Below, piece after piece: positions 29,171 to 41,439 of a stretch of DNA of 64,000 nt. The DNA is from Sabellastarte sp. h YS-2021. Taxonomy: Eukaryota > Annelida > Polychaeta > Sabellida > Sabellidae. Both the position numbers and the translations under genes were made by a program. The stretch spans positions 61,909,603 to 61,973,602 of the forward strand of contig OZ024929.1 of the NCBI GenBank assembly GCA_964017235.1, read 5' to 3'. The notes below the pieces were generated by a model. That model searched no databases, had not been told where the DNA came from, and saw only the letters and a list, made by a program, of their open reading frames with translations. Numbering within the stretch: the stretch's first letter is position 1; each line of letters begins with the position of its first letter.

Positions 29171-31968
29171 GCTTCATGCCTTTTTGCATTGGTTGGGTAG
29201 AAAATTTTGACGAAATCGCTCTATCTTGCATGGTTAAGGAGATAGAAGTGAATTTCCGTTTTTCAATTTTTGGCAAAAATTCAAAATGGCTGCCATATGT
29301 GGGAAGAGGAATATTTTTTGAAAACTGCCAAGGGTACACTGGTCAGATACCCTGTGGGTTCATTGAAATCGCTCTATCTCACACGGTTAAGGAGACAGAA
29401 GCAAACTTGCATTTTTTCATTTTAGGCAAAAACTGAAAAATTCAAAATGGCCGCCATTTTTGGGGAGAGTAAAATATTTTGAAAATTGCCAATAGTACAT
29501 TGATTAGATACCCTGTGGGTTGAAAATTTCTACGAAACAAGATGACTGCCAAAAGTGGCGAAAATTGAAATGTTTCAAATTCACATAGAATACTCCTCTA
29601 CTACCATATGGGTTAAAAATTCAGTCGAAATTGCTCTATCTCTTACGGTTTCCGAGATATTAACATTTTTGGGTTTTCCGCAAAAATCCAAGATGGCCGC
29701 CAAAAGTGGCGAAAAAATTGAAATTTTTCAATTTTGTATAGGATACTTCGCTATCACCCTACGGGTCAAAAATTCTGTTAAAATCACTCTATCTCTTGCG
29801 GTTTCCGAGATATTAACATTTTCAGTTTTCCGCAAAAATCCAAGATGGCCACCAAAAGTGGCGAAATTGAAATTTTTCAATTTCACATAGAATACTCTCT
29901 CCATACCCTGTGGGTCAAAAATTCTGTCGAAATCGCTCTATCTCTTACCGTTTCCGAGATATTAACATTTTTTGTTTTTCCGCAAAAATTCAAGATGGCC
30001 GCCAAAAGTGGCGAAAATTGAAATTTTTCAATTGCACATAGAATACTCTACCACTACCATGCGAGTCAAAATTTCTGTGGAAATGGCTCTATCTCTTACG
30101 GTTTCCGAGATATTAACATTTTTGTTTTTCTGCAAAAATTCAAGATGGCCGCCAAAAGTGGCGAAAATTGAAATTTTTCAATTTTGTATAGAATACTTTC
30201 CTACTACCCTACGGGTAAAAAATTCTGTCCAAATCGCTCTATCTCTTACGGTTTCCGAGATATTAAGATTTTTTTCGCTTTTCGCAAAAATTCAAGATGG
30301 CCGCCAAAAGTGGCGAAAATTAAAACTTTTCAATTTTGTATAGAATACTTTCCTACTACCCTATGGGTCAAAAATTCTGTCCAAATCGCTCTATCTCTTA
30401 CGGTTTCTGAGATATTCAGATTTTTTCGTTTTTTGCAAAAATTCAAGATGGCCGCCAAAAGTGGCGAAAATTCAAATTTTTTAATTTTGTACAGAATACT
30501 TTTCTACTACCCTACAGGTCAAAAATTCTGTACAAATCGCTCTATCTCTTACGGTTTCTGAGATATTAAGATTTCTTCCTTTTTCGCAAAAATTCAAGAT
30601 GGCCGCCAAAAGTGGCGAAAATTGAAATTTTTCAATTTTGTATAAAATACTTTGCTACTACCCTACAGGTAAAAAATTCTGTCCAAATCGCTCTATCTCT
30701 TACGGTTTCTGAGATATTCAGATTTTTTCGCTTTTCGCAAAAATTCAAGATGGCCGCCAAAAGTGGCGAAAATTGAAACTTATCAATTTTGTATAGAATA
30801 CTTTCCTACTACCCTACGGGTCAAAAATTCTGTCCAAATCGCTCTATCTCTTACAGTTACAGATTTTTTCGTTTTTCGCAAAAATTCAAGATGGCCGCCA
30901 AAAGTGGCGAAAATTGAAATTTTTCAATTTTGTATAAAATACTTTGCTACTACCCTACGGGTCAAAAATTCTGTCCAAATCGCTCTATCTCTTACGGTTT
31001 CTGAGATATTAAGATTTTTTCGCTTTTCGCAAAAATTCAAGATGGCCGCCAAAAGTGGCGAAAATTGAAACTTATCAATTTTGTATAGAATACTTTCCTA
31101 CTACCCTACGGGTCAAAAATTCTGTCCAAATCGCTCTATCTCTTACGGTTTCTGAGATATTCAGATTTTTTCGTTTTTCGCAAAAATTCAAGATGGCCGC
31201 CAAAAGTGGCGAAAATTGAAATTTTTTAATTTTGTACAGAATACTTTTCTACTACCCTGTGAGTCAAAAATTGTGTCGAAATCGCTCTATCTCTTACGGT
31301 TTGTGAGATATTAAGATTTTTTTGTTTTTCGCAAAAATTCAAGATGGCCGCCAAAAGTGGCGAAAATTGAAATTTTTCAATTTTGTATAGAATACTTTCC
31401 TACTACCCTATGGGTCAAAAATTCTGTCCAAATCGCTCTATCTCTTACGGTTTCTGAGATATTCAGATTTTTTCGTTTTTCGCAAAAATTCAAGATGGCC
31501 GTCAAAAGTGGCGAAAATTGAAATTTTTTAATTTTGTACAGAATACTTTTCTACTGCCCTGTGAGTCAAAAATTCTGTCGAAATCGCTCTATCTCTTACG
31601 GTTTCTGAGATATTAATATTTTTTTCGTTTTTCGCAAAAATTCAAGATGGCCGCCAAAAGTGGCGAAAATTGAAATTTTTCAATTTTGTATAGAATACTT
31701 TCCTACTATCCTATGGGTCAAAAATTCTGTCCAAATCACTCTATCTCTTACGGTTTCTGAGATATTCAGATTTTTTCGTTTTTCGCAAAAATTCAAGATG
31801 GCCGCCAAAAGTGGCGAAAATTGAAAATTTTCAATTTTGTACAGAATACTCTTCTACTACCCTGGGAGTCAAAAATTGTGTCGAAATCGCTCTATCTTAC
31901 GGTTTCTGAGATATTAAGATTTTTTCGTTTTTCGCAAAAATTCAAGATGGCCGCCAAAAGTGGCGAAA
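29171..31968. repeat. Satellite family 3, 150-bp array, left block
   Basis: About 18 units with AAGATGGCCGCCAAAAGTGG, ACCCTACGGGTCAAAAATTC, CGCTCTATCTCTTACGGTTT and CTGAGATATTAAGA. Spacing is 150-152 bp. The first units (29171-29560) are the most diverged, as at a satellite edge. Because many units are exactly 150 bp (50 codons), stops recur in phase and long open frames appear by chance. The array is cut at 31968 by a 6.2-kb element and resumes at 38145. Confidence 0.92.
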
Positions 31969-32208
31969 TTTCATATTTTTAAATGTAAAATGCATTTTTA
32001 TGAATAAAAATGTATATACTTACCATATGAAAACACTTGGGTAGGCGTGGCTTGGCGTTCGGTGACCGCCACGTACACCGTACATAGAATTTAAATATAT
32101 GAGGGGAGACCCTCTTTAAACCTATATACTTGCTACCTTTGACCCCTGGTGACCTAATTCACTCTGCCATGCGCAGTAATACAGAAATAGTTCATTCTTT
32201 TTGTGAAT
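31969..32208 (-). repeat. 3' ITR of the second-lineage element
   Basis: It starts TTTCATATTTTTAAATGTAA. From CATATGAAAACACTTGGGTA inward it is the inverted match of 37930-38110, with only a few differences. Confidence 0.88.
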
Positions 32209-32267
32209 AAACATAAATGCTGGAAAAAGGTCTTTAAAAGCGGGGCAGGCGGGAGGGTGATTTGCTG

Positions 32268-32385
32268 TTTTCATATGGCAAGTATATACATTTTTATTCA
32301 TAAAAATGCATTTTACATTTAAAAATATGAAATTTTATTTCATAAAAATGTAAATATACTATACCATATGAAAACACTTGGGTTG
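32268..32385 (-). repeat. ICR of the second-lineage element
   Basis: It carries GTTTTCATATGGCAAGTATA through AAAAATATGAAA (complement of the left end), then TTTT, then ATTTCATAAAAATGTAAATA through CCATATGAAAAC (complement of the right end). The fusion predicts a circle core AAAAT, which the insertion junctions show. Confidence 0.85.
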
Positions 32386-32849
32386 AATGCCCACATGGAA
32401 GGATGGTGGGAAAAAGACAGACTGAGGAAAACCACCCTAAGGTTAAATTGCTACAAAAGGATACTTCCTAGTGCAATGCAATTGAACCCAAAACCTCTGT
32501 GCTGAAGCAATAACTCGAGTGAGCTAAGTGAGTAGCATTAACCACTGCACTAACTTCAGCACTGCTGTCTACACCCTATTAGGTCAGCTCAAAGGAGAAG
32601 GCATAAGTATGCCCTGTGCTCAGAATAGGAACATGCCCAGAGGCACTAAGAAGCACGGTTCTGAAAATAGAGATGAAGAATAGATTCCCTAAAAGGGAAA
32701 TGCCACCCCCCTTTTTCTGAAACTAAAAGTTTCAGATGGACTTAAATTGAGGAATTTAAGTAGAAGAGAGAGAAATGGCTGAGTGGAAAAGGATGTCCAC
32801 TCCACTTAAGAAATCATAAGAGATTCTTAAGAACAACATCTCTGAAGGA

Positions 32850-33760
32850 AATACATTCCTAAAATAGAAGGATGTAAAAGTGGAATGGCTCTTCCACGTG
32901 CAGGATCTCATGTTGACTAGGAGTGGGATTCCACCCCTAAAGGACCAGGAAGACCCCTGTGCCCTGACATGATGAGCCCTGACACCATGAAGAGATGCAT
33001 TCTCTGTGGAACAGAGATTGAGGGAATAAAGGATAAAGTGCTATCCAAAAAGATATTGTCTGAGCAGCAATATCACCCTCTTGGACTTCAGAAGAAAGAC
33101 CAAGAAGAAATCCTTTTAAGTCAGAATAGCTAGATAGAAAGTATCTTAGGAATCTGACTGTAAAAAAGGAGAGGTCTTCTAAGTCATCCTGACCAAAGAC
33201 AAAAAGTCAAAGCAGGAAGAGCCTTCTGAAGATAACTGGCTTAAGCCAGGAAAGTAAGATCTGACTTAAGGATGACTTAGGCCATCCCTAAAGAGTGAGA
33301 GAAAACCTTTAAAAAAAGGAAACAAAATCACTCCTTCTCCTTCCCAAAGAAAGGGAGTAAGAAAGACTGTCTAAAATGTGAAAAACTTGGCTCAGCAAAT
33401 GAAAAGGGTTCAAGAGGAGCCTTGGTAAGAGCCTGCAGAACCAAGGATAAGTACCAAACAGGTAGGTGACGACTACCCTAATTCTGGACTTAAAGAAGCT
33501 CTAAATGAGACTTCCTAGCTCCTATAAGAACCCAACTCCAAGTAGTACCTGGAGAGAGCTGACCTGTATCCCTATTGTCTGAAAAATAATTCCTTAAAAG
33601 GAACAAACAGCAATAAATGGGACAGTTGAAGCATGGCAGAGTGGCCATGTTTCTCACAAGTTTTTGAAGCAGTTCCACATTGCTTCATAGACAGTTATGG
33701 AGGATAAAAATCCTCCAAGACCCCTCCTGTGAAAATTCTTCTTAAAGGAGACTTCAGCCA
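32850..33760 (-). pseudogene. Tyrosine recombinase relic, second lineage
   Basis: No long frame remains, but short stretches align with the first family. W-K-S-H-S-T-F-T-S-F-Y-F-R near 32855-32895 matches the nucleophile motif, with Tyr kept. V-R-A-H-H-V-R near 32960-32990 keeps the H-x-x-R box. DNA near 33360-33470 (AAAGACTGTCTAAAATGTGA, GGTTCAAGAGGAGCCTTGGT) matches the region around the first arginine. Frameshifts and stops break it throughout. Confidence 0.7.
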
Positions 33761-34099
33761 GAAAGCTTGAAGAAAGGAACTCCATAAAAATAAATAACAA
33801 AACTCTAGATGAGATTGTTATAGAAGAATAAGAGGAAGAGCCAATGGCTTTCTTAAAGGAGATCTTGAGGCCAAACCTGGCAATTACCAGGAAAGGCTAC
33901 AAGAAGAATGATACAGCTCTGAAAGTTGATTAACTTCATGGCCATAGAGGACAAGGAGCTGAAGAAGGGAAGGAGTAAAACAAGTACTCCGGACCAAAAC
34001 ACTCCAGGGCATCTGTTGCCAGAGCCTAAGGATCTAGCACAGGAGGCACATGTAAGAGCAGCTAGTGATTGAATCACATGGCAAAAGAGATCTAAATAA

Positions 34100-35260
34100 G
34101 ATGAGAAGTCTGAGACTACCATCTGAAGATCCAAGAATTGAAGGGCCACCTTATATGAAAGGTGAGAAAAGACCTCCAGAGATGGTCTGCCAAGGATTCA
34201 TGCCCCTGGAACATGAGTAGGTGGAAGAACAGACTTGTTCTTGTAAAAATAATGACAAAAGATGCCAAAATACACATGTCCCAAGAGTGGAAGCTGTCTT
34301 GATTTAAAGAAAGCCCAGACAACAGTGTTACCTGGACTATCTGAAGAATCCCTTAAAGAAAGGACAAATGAGGAACAAATGTCTTGAGAGCAAGACATCG
34401 GAGTTGTTTGAGGCTGAAAGGATGATCCTTTGATGAAAGGATAATAGAGGAACAAATGTCTGAGCAAAAAGGACAGGTATGAGCTCTAGAACTGATGCAC
34501 AGACTGGACTGCTACATCAAAAATAGACCTTAGGTGGTCCACAGAGCACAAAGAACTCCCAAACCCTGCAGTGAAACATCCATGAAAGTAGATGTAAAAA
34601 CTAGGGAATTAAAGGGAGGAATGCAAAGACATAGTTCCCAGGATAGTACCATCTTGAATGAACCTTCATAGAAGGATCAAGGAATGGAAAATCCAGAGCA
34701 CCTTTGAGAAGGAAAATCAAGTGTCCTGAGATGACACAGAAGAAGTGTCATGTGTAGGGACCTTGAAGAAGCGGCTTCCAAGTGGAAGCCAAAAGAAATA
34801 AGGAGCCCAGTTGGAGAGGTAATTAAGAAACAGGTTAAGAACCTGACCCAGGAAGGATACCTGTTAAAGAAACAGATCTAAATACTTCCTGCTAAGAACC
34901 ACTCCAAGATGAAAGTCAACTGTAATAGAGTTGAAAAAAGAGCCTCTGACAACTATTGGCTCTAATGAGCCAATTTGTAGTCACATGTGCACTGAGATGC
35001 CCAACCTCAAAGCCAACTTTCCTTACTTCCTTGACTAAGGAAGTAAATCCTGAAAGGCTAGTGGCTAGACCATAAGGCATTGCCACAAAGTGGTACACCT
35101 TGCCCAAAAGCAAAACTATGAGCAAGAGTGAACCAAAGGAGCCAAAGGAGAGAAAGGAGACAAATTGAGGAAGAGAAGTGGTCCACTGACTAATTGAGAA
35201 AATGATCAACTGATAAGTTGCATCCTGATAGTCTGGAAAACCAGGAAAAGATATAAATCT
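34100..35260 (-). pseudogene. RT and RNase H relic, second lineage
   Basis: A 97-codon stretch (35209-34916) aligns with the RT palm: V-Y-H-F-V-A-M-P-Y-G-L-A, L-V-K-E-V, then N-W-L-I-R-A in place of D-W-L-V-R-A. The catalytic box that should read Y-L-D-D reads V-T-T-N, so the active-site aspartates are lost. Downstream on the minus strand T-V-V-W-A-F and T-H-V-P-G-A (near 34200) match the end of RNase H. The copy is inactive. Confidence 0.75.
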
Positions 35261-37929
35261 AATTGTGGTTTCCAGTATATCTTTGTCAAGGATAATGCCC
35301 TGAAAAATCAGGAAAACAGGAGCTCAAGATACGTGAACTGCTCATGTGAACAGACAGTGTGAGACTGAATGACAAAGAACAGCATTCTTCTGTGGAGAAG
35401 AGCTGAAAGAATCAGGAAAGTGGAATATGAGAGACCACTGGAATCAGTTGACCTCCCACTGGCAAGTGGAGGGATCTGGAAGTAAGAGTGAAAATTTGAG
35501 TAAAACAACACTCTTATCTCCTGAAGGACACCATAATAGAGGTTGAGGCTGAGCCTCTACCTCTGGAAGGCATTCCACCATCAGAATGTTGGAACCTGGA
35601 AAGGAACCACATCCTAAAAGCACTAAGTTAGAGAGAAAACTCCCTGGATGGGAGGAAAAAAGGTCCTAATTGGTGTGCCTCAAGAGGCTAATGCAGATAG
35701 CTTAAAAGAGGCACCTTGAGTAAGGGCCACATGAAAACCTTCTGCTTATACTGTTATATGTGAGAAGAAATGGTCTCCCAAGAGAGACATCACAAGAAAC
35801 AGCATAAGACCAAAAAAGGACCAATTAACCCTACCAAGTGACTAAGCACAAGTGAGGGAAATGGATAAAGAAATCTCTCAAAATAAAGTGCAAAGATGGC
35901 TGAAAAAAGGCCATAGATCAACCAGCTAAAATGTAGCTAGAAGACCCATTGAAACAGATGTCCAAAGAATGGTGGATGAAAAAGACCACTGAGAAAGTAT
36001 GGCCTTGTCAATCAACTTGAATAAGTGATCAACAAAACAGGACTGAAGGAAAAAATCCCACAGAAATAAGGACCCTAAGGTCCATCTCAGATCTCCCCTA
36101 ATAGCAGAGGAACTCTACCAAGGGAAGAGAAGGTCTTAAGAACCCCTTCAGGCTAGATCCCAGGTCCGGAAACCTGAAGAAGTCAACCCAAAAAACCCTC
36201 TGAAGAGGATTTTGTACTTGGCAAAACTAAGTTTTAGAAGGAAAATTGGGTAATTACCCAACCTACAAAACTTAGAATAAGAAAATCCCAAAATGAATGA
36301 GTGACAGAAAGTAAGAATCTGGCCTCATGAAGGAACTTCTAAGCCTGGAAAAGTGGTTGACTTAGAGAAAAATAAGACTGATCAAAAGAAAAGAGCAGTC
36401 AAATTTATTCCCTAATTCTGTTAGACAGGAAGCTTGAAAATCTTCTGAGGAGAAGATTAAAGGATGAAGTCCTAAGCACCCATATAGTCCAACAGACTGG
36501 CACAAAAAAATTGGAATAGGGTTCCTGAAGTCTGCCTAAAGGTTAACTGTAGACAGAGGAACCCCCAACATACCCAAAAGGGAGATGTGCCCATTGATCG
36601 TCAGATCTAAAAAATGGTGAAAACACAATAGAAAGCTGTTGAGTAACAGAAGATTTCCACCAAACCCCAAACAAAAATTTTCTAGATTTAGAAAATGAAT
36701 GGAGTAGAGTTTAGGAAGTAGCAAAATCAGTTGGATTCAACTGATAAACTCTTCTAATTAAGGGACCCTGAACATGAATGGTCTTGAGAAGGTAATCCCA
36801 GTCCAAAAAGCAGTCTGATTAGACTGAAGCCTAGGCACAAAAGAGGCCAAAGGACTAAAAATGGACTGAGAAACCAAATGACCAATTGACATAAAATTGG
36901 AATGTAAGAAACCAGCAACAGTGAAATGGATCTCCAAAAGATGGAAGACAAAGTCCTCCCCAGAAGCCGTAAACCCCCAACCTCCAAAATTGAAGGTGGA
37001 GAAAGGCTAAAATGGAGACCCTAGGCTCAGAATTGAACCCCAAAACACTGAAACCAGGATCCGAATTCCAGAAATGTCAAATGAAAGGGCCTGAACAAGT
37101 AAAGAACCGTGAATGGTAGGCAGTAGATACCGTAATGTTACGCTATGAAAAATGCGTTAACAATTGAAAATATTACACATTATGCTCTGACATAATAATA
37201 TTCAAAGAAATATGTAGAAGGAATGTATAAACAAACCTGGAAATGCTGTAATCACTATGAAAATGAATATTTTCTGACAACCGATCGGTTGACCTCCATT
37301 TTGGATGTGACGTCATCGTCACATGACCTGGTGAATGATTCGTAAAAAGCTCAAAAATATGGTCAAAATACGTGGTGAAACGAAGAATTTCGTAAAAAGA
37401 ATGAAGGAAAACCGTAAAAGGTGAATTATAATGCCTGTATAAGTGCATAAATGAATTAATTCACCGCGGAAATGATTATTTCCAAAGGAAGTCCAACATT
37501 CTGACACCACGTGACCCGATGAGCGAAAATACCAAATAGGTAAGTACGTGAAAAACAATGCACAGTCAATACGGTCAAAATACGTGGAGAAACGAAGAAT
37601 TTCGTTGAAAGAATGAAGGAATACCATAAATTAAAATAAAAATGCCTGTAGAAGTGCATAAAAAGAATTAATTTACAAAGGAAATGAATATCTCCAAAGG
37701 TAATCCGACATTCTAACACCACGTGACCAGATGAGCGATAATACGAATTATGAAGAAATACGTAAATAATGCCCAAAGTATACAATAAATTCACCAGAAA
37801 TTGAAGTAAAAGGTAAATAAAATGGAGGAAAAGTGAATAAAACAGCAAAGAAGTACTCACAGAGCTTCAAAAACGTGTAAATGCAGGTCTTTTAAAAGGT
37901 AGCAAAACGCCTGTTGATAGTTCAACCGC
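35261..37929 (-). other. Presumed decayed gag and 5' region of the second-lineage element
   Basis: Expected to hold gag by position. I find no motif of the first-family gag and no frame longer than about 130 codons. Between 37320 and 37760 a segment of about 210 bp is present two to three times in tandem (CAAAATACGTGG, AACGAAGAATTTCGT, CACGTGACC, GATGAGCG), possibly a 5' regulatory repeat. The plus strand is strongly purine-rich from 32400 to 37000. Confidence 0.45.
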
Positions 37930-38144
37930 CACAAAAAGAATGAACTATTTCTGTATTACTGCGCATGGCAGAGTGAATTAGGTCACCAGGGGTCAAAGGT
38001 AGCAAGTATATAGGTTTAAAGAGGGTCTCCCCTCATATATTTAAATTCTATGTACGGTGTACGTGGCGGTCACCGAACGCCAAGCCACGCCTACCCAAGT
38101 GTTTTCATATGGTATAGTATATTTACATTTTTATGAAATAAAAA
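37930..38144 (-). repeat. 5' ITR of the second-lineage element
   Basis: The inverted partner of 31969-32208, ending TTTACATTTTTATGAAATAA and then the A-run at the junction with the satellite. Confidence 0.88.
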
Positions 38145-39290
38145 TTGAAAATTTTCAATTTTGTACAGAATACTCTTCTACTACCCTGGGAGTCAAAAAT
38201 TCTGTCGAAATCGCTCTATCTCTTATGGTTTCTGAGATATTAATATTTAATTCAAGATGGCTGCCAAAAGTGGCGAAAATTGAATTTTTTCAATTTCACA
38301 TAGAATACTCTGCTACAACCCTACGGGTAAAAAATTCTGTCGAAATCGCTCTGTCTCTTACGGTTTCCGAGATATTAACATTTTTGGTTTTTCCCGCAAA
38401 AATTCAAGATGGCCGCCAAAAGTGGCGAAAATTGAAATTTTTCAATTTTGTATAGAATACTCTGCTACAACCCTACGGGTCAAAAATTCTGTCGAAATCA
38501 CTCTATGTCTTAGGGTTTCCAAGATATTAACATTTTTTGTTTTTCCGCAAAAATTCAAGATGGCCGCCAAAAGTGGCGAAAATTGAATTTTTTCAATTTC
38601 ACATAGAATACTCTGCTACAACCCTACGGGTAAAAAATTCTGTCGAAATCGCTCTGTCTCTTACGGTTTCCGAGATATTAACATTTTTTGTTTTTCCACA
38701 AAAATTCAAGATGGCCGCCAAAAGTGGCGAAAATTGGAATTTTTCAATTGCACATAGAATACTCTACCACTACCATGCGAGTCAAAATTTCTGTCAAAAT
38801 GGCTCTATCTCTTACGGTTTCCGAGATATTAACATTTGTTTGTTTTTCCGCAAAAATTCAAGATGGCCGCCAAAAGTGGCGAAAATTGAAATTTTTCAGT
38901 GTTGTATAGAATACTTTCCCACTACCCTACGGGTCAAAAATTCTGTCCAAATCGCTCTATCTCTTACGGTTTCTAAGATATTCAGATTTTTTCGTTTTTC
39001 GCAAAAATTCAAGATGGCCGCCAAAAGTGGCGAAAATTGAAATTTTTTAATTTTGTAGAGAATACTTGTCTACTACCCTGTGAGTCAAAAATTCTGTCCA
39101 AATCGCTCTATCTCTTACGGTTTCTGAGATATTAATATTTTTTTCGTTTTTCGCAAAAATTCAAGATGGCCGCCAAAAGTGGCGAAAATTGAAATTTTTC
39201 AATTTTGTATAGAATACTTTCCTACTACCCTGTGGGTCAAAAATTCTGTCGAAATCGCTCTATCTCTTACGGTTTCTGAGATATTAGCAA
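38145..39290. repeat. Satellite family 3, 150-bp array, right block
   Basis: About 7 to 8 more units of the array interrupted at 31968, with the same motifs. The array ends at 39290 in GAGATATTA. Confidence 0.9.
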
Positions 39291-39690
39291 ATTACTCAAA
39301 AGTAGTACTGAAAATACACAATGAAGTACCTAAATGGCTATTACTCATGTACTGACAAAGCTATCAGTCCCAAACGCAATACCAAGCGACCTATGGACAT
39401 AACAATCTTGTATTCAAAATTGTAGTAAAATATCTTTAATTATTTTGGCTTAAATGCACGGAAACCAATGGGTACTGAAAATAGCTGTACTTAAGTATTA
39501 CTCGGTAAGCAAAAGAGGTACAACAGCCAAAAGCAATCCCAAGCAAGCTACTGACCCAATAAGCCTGCATACCAAATTTGGTGACAATAGCTCTAATACT
39601 TTTCCTTTAAATGAGCGGAAACCATGCGTGACGCCGGACGGCAGAAAAAGCAAAAATAATATATCCACCCCCCAGGGGGGGTGGACATAA
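39291..39690. repeat. Dispersed repeat with a terminal CCACCCCCC/GGGGGGTGG hairpin
   Basis: Two loosely related units around CTCAAAAGTAGTACTGAAAA and GGTACTGAAAATAGCTGTAC, CCAAGCAA/GCTAC, each followed by a phrase on a preceding or failing match, lead to a hairpin TCCACCCCCC-A-GGGGGGGTGGA at 39664-39685. The layout (short tandem units, then a GC-rich hairpin) resembles the repeats at 28206 and 43220. Confidence 0.45.
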
Positions 39691-41439
39691 TAATAATTGT
39701 TCCACGATTACAACACAAGTCAAATGTTAGTTTTCCCCATTTCATCATGTATTGTCATAAGGTTGGTACTTGCTTGCCTTGGCATTCATGGGCATATGTT
39801 CTACTTCCCTTTTCACATTCAAAGATTACCTATACAGTGGTGCAAGTGAATTTTAGACCAATACCATTTAAATTAGTACTTAAATTGTACTTAAGTTGTC
39901 TTAACATGGCTAGACTTGCTCCAAGTCTTTGTATTTCTTATTCCACCAAATCCAACATATTGGAATCATTATGAATCCATACAATACACAGTCTTATCTG
40001 AAATACTTTTGTCAGCCCCACATTCTGGTAAAAAAGTCATTCAGTCCTCATATAATACCTTAGGCAAAAGGACTTGATGAAAGTCTGTAACATGGCTGAT
40101 GAAAGGAAGATTTTGGGGCTGTCTAATGCTTCAAACCATAACTTGGAAAATGCCTTAACTTTGCACAAAACAGAAGACAATTTATATCTTCACATTCACT
40201 TGCCCCTGCAAAAATTTACATGTTGCGACGTAACAAAGATTGATTTATTGCCTTGTCTGTTGTAAAAATTACATTTGTACTAGAGCTAGGGCCAATACTA
40301 GTGTCACTATTTTGATTCTACTGGTTCAACTCTGACAAATGACATTGTAAAGGTTCTGCTTAATATTACCATGGTTGACATATATATGATGGAAACTTTA
40401 CTTGATATTAAACAAAATCTAATCATAGAAAATATGTTGCCTACTGTAGTCACTGTTACATTAGTATTCATCCAAAGTAAAAACATCATGTTAATGTTTT
40501 ATGACTATTCTCTAGTGTTTTGCAGATGGTAAAATGTTATCTGGGGCCTCCCCATAATTACGCGAATTTCCCTGGGTGTCAATTGAATGAATTATGGTAT
40601 TTTATCAATTACAAGTTCAAAGGACAAAGTGTCATCTATAACAACTAGAAATAATTTAAACTAATTCTGTCTATATGTATAACTTTATACATAACACACC
40701 CCATGACTTTCAGGTGCAAGCACCAGAGATTCTCAATATTGGTACTCTATATTATATTTAAAGAGGCTTACGTGGTTTATACACATGTCTGATGTGGCTA
40801 CACAACTGCACACAACAGTGGATCTGTCCAAATATGACCCTGAATAGTGCACACAACATTAAGTACAGACTTTGGTTTTCCCTTTGGAATATTTTTACCA
40901 GGAGACAGATACAGGGTTGTCAAGGATTAAAGACATTCGCTAAAATGCAAATTTTAAACACACAACAGGTATGAAAAAGTTCATGTTATGTACTATATGT
41001 GACTTGTAGAACTGATGAAATACCAATTAAGAGTAAATGTGTCACACATACACATTGAAACCATTCCTATGTAAACCATTTTCAATTAATTTTCTGACTT
41101 TGTATTCATGACAAAGGCCACTTTTCTAAACTTTTATTTGTGCAAAAACTTGCACCCACAAAATTAAAATTGCTACTTCCAAATTTGTAAATGGTGTTTT
41201 ACCAGTGTTTTGAATAACCACCAACACAAGCATAAAAGACTGTTTATTGAATAATGTCTATTGAACCTATTTGTATGTCTGGAAGACATGTCTGGAAGTC
41301 ATGTGTTGAAGAACCACACATTTATATTGGGGAAAATTACTCCACTGAGCACCAGAAGACAAAGAAAAGGACAAAAGATTTTCTACATCCTGGTACTTTG
41401 CAAGAAGCTAGACAAAGGCTAGACAGTATATTCATTTCA
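39691..41439. other. AT-rich single-copy-like interval
   Basis: About 1.7 kb without tandem structure. Only ORFs under 100 codons occur (the longest is 39681-39974), and none has a recognisable domain. I see no gene here. Confidence 0.55.

Larger units (their letters stand above)
31969..38144 (-). mobile_element. Degenerate second-lineage DIRS-like element inside satellite family 3
   Basis: 6.2 kb bounded by long inverted repeats (31969-32208 and 37930-38144) with different outer extensions, and an ICR at 32268-32385 in which the two extensions are joined as in DIRS elements. The insertion split one satellite unit: GCG-AAA at the left, AAAAA-TTG at the right. Together these restore the unit's A4 plus the circle's A4. 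On the minus strand, relics of RT, RNase H and tyrosine recombinase appear in DIRS order. The termini share no visible sequence with the first family, so this is a separate lineage. Confidence 0.82.

Noticed and set aside
29555..31068. Long plus-strand ORFs with repeated residues in the 150-bp satellite (also 38057-39040)
   Set aside because: The satellite period is about 50 codons, so stops stay out of one frame by arithmetic. There is no start context or domain.
36536..37860. Minus-strand hydrophobic ORFs suggesting membrane proteins
   Set aside because: They arise from the pyrimidine-rich strand of a decayed element, with no conserved starts or domains.
31969..38144. DNA transposon with long terminal inverted repeats (Polinton- or Foldback-like)
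   Set aside because: The ICR, the unequal ITR extensions, the A-run junction without duplication and the RT and recombinase relics fit DIRS instead.
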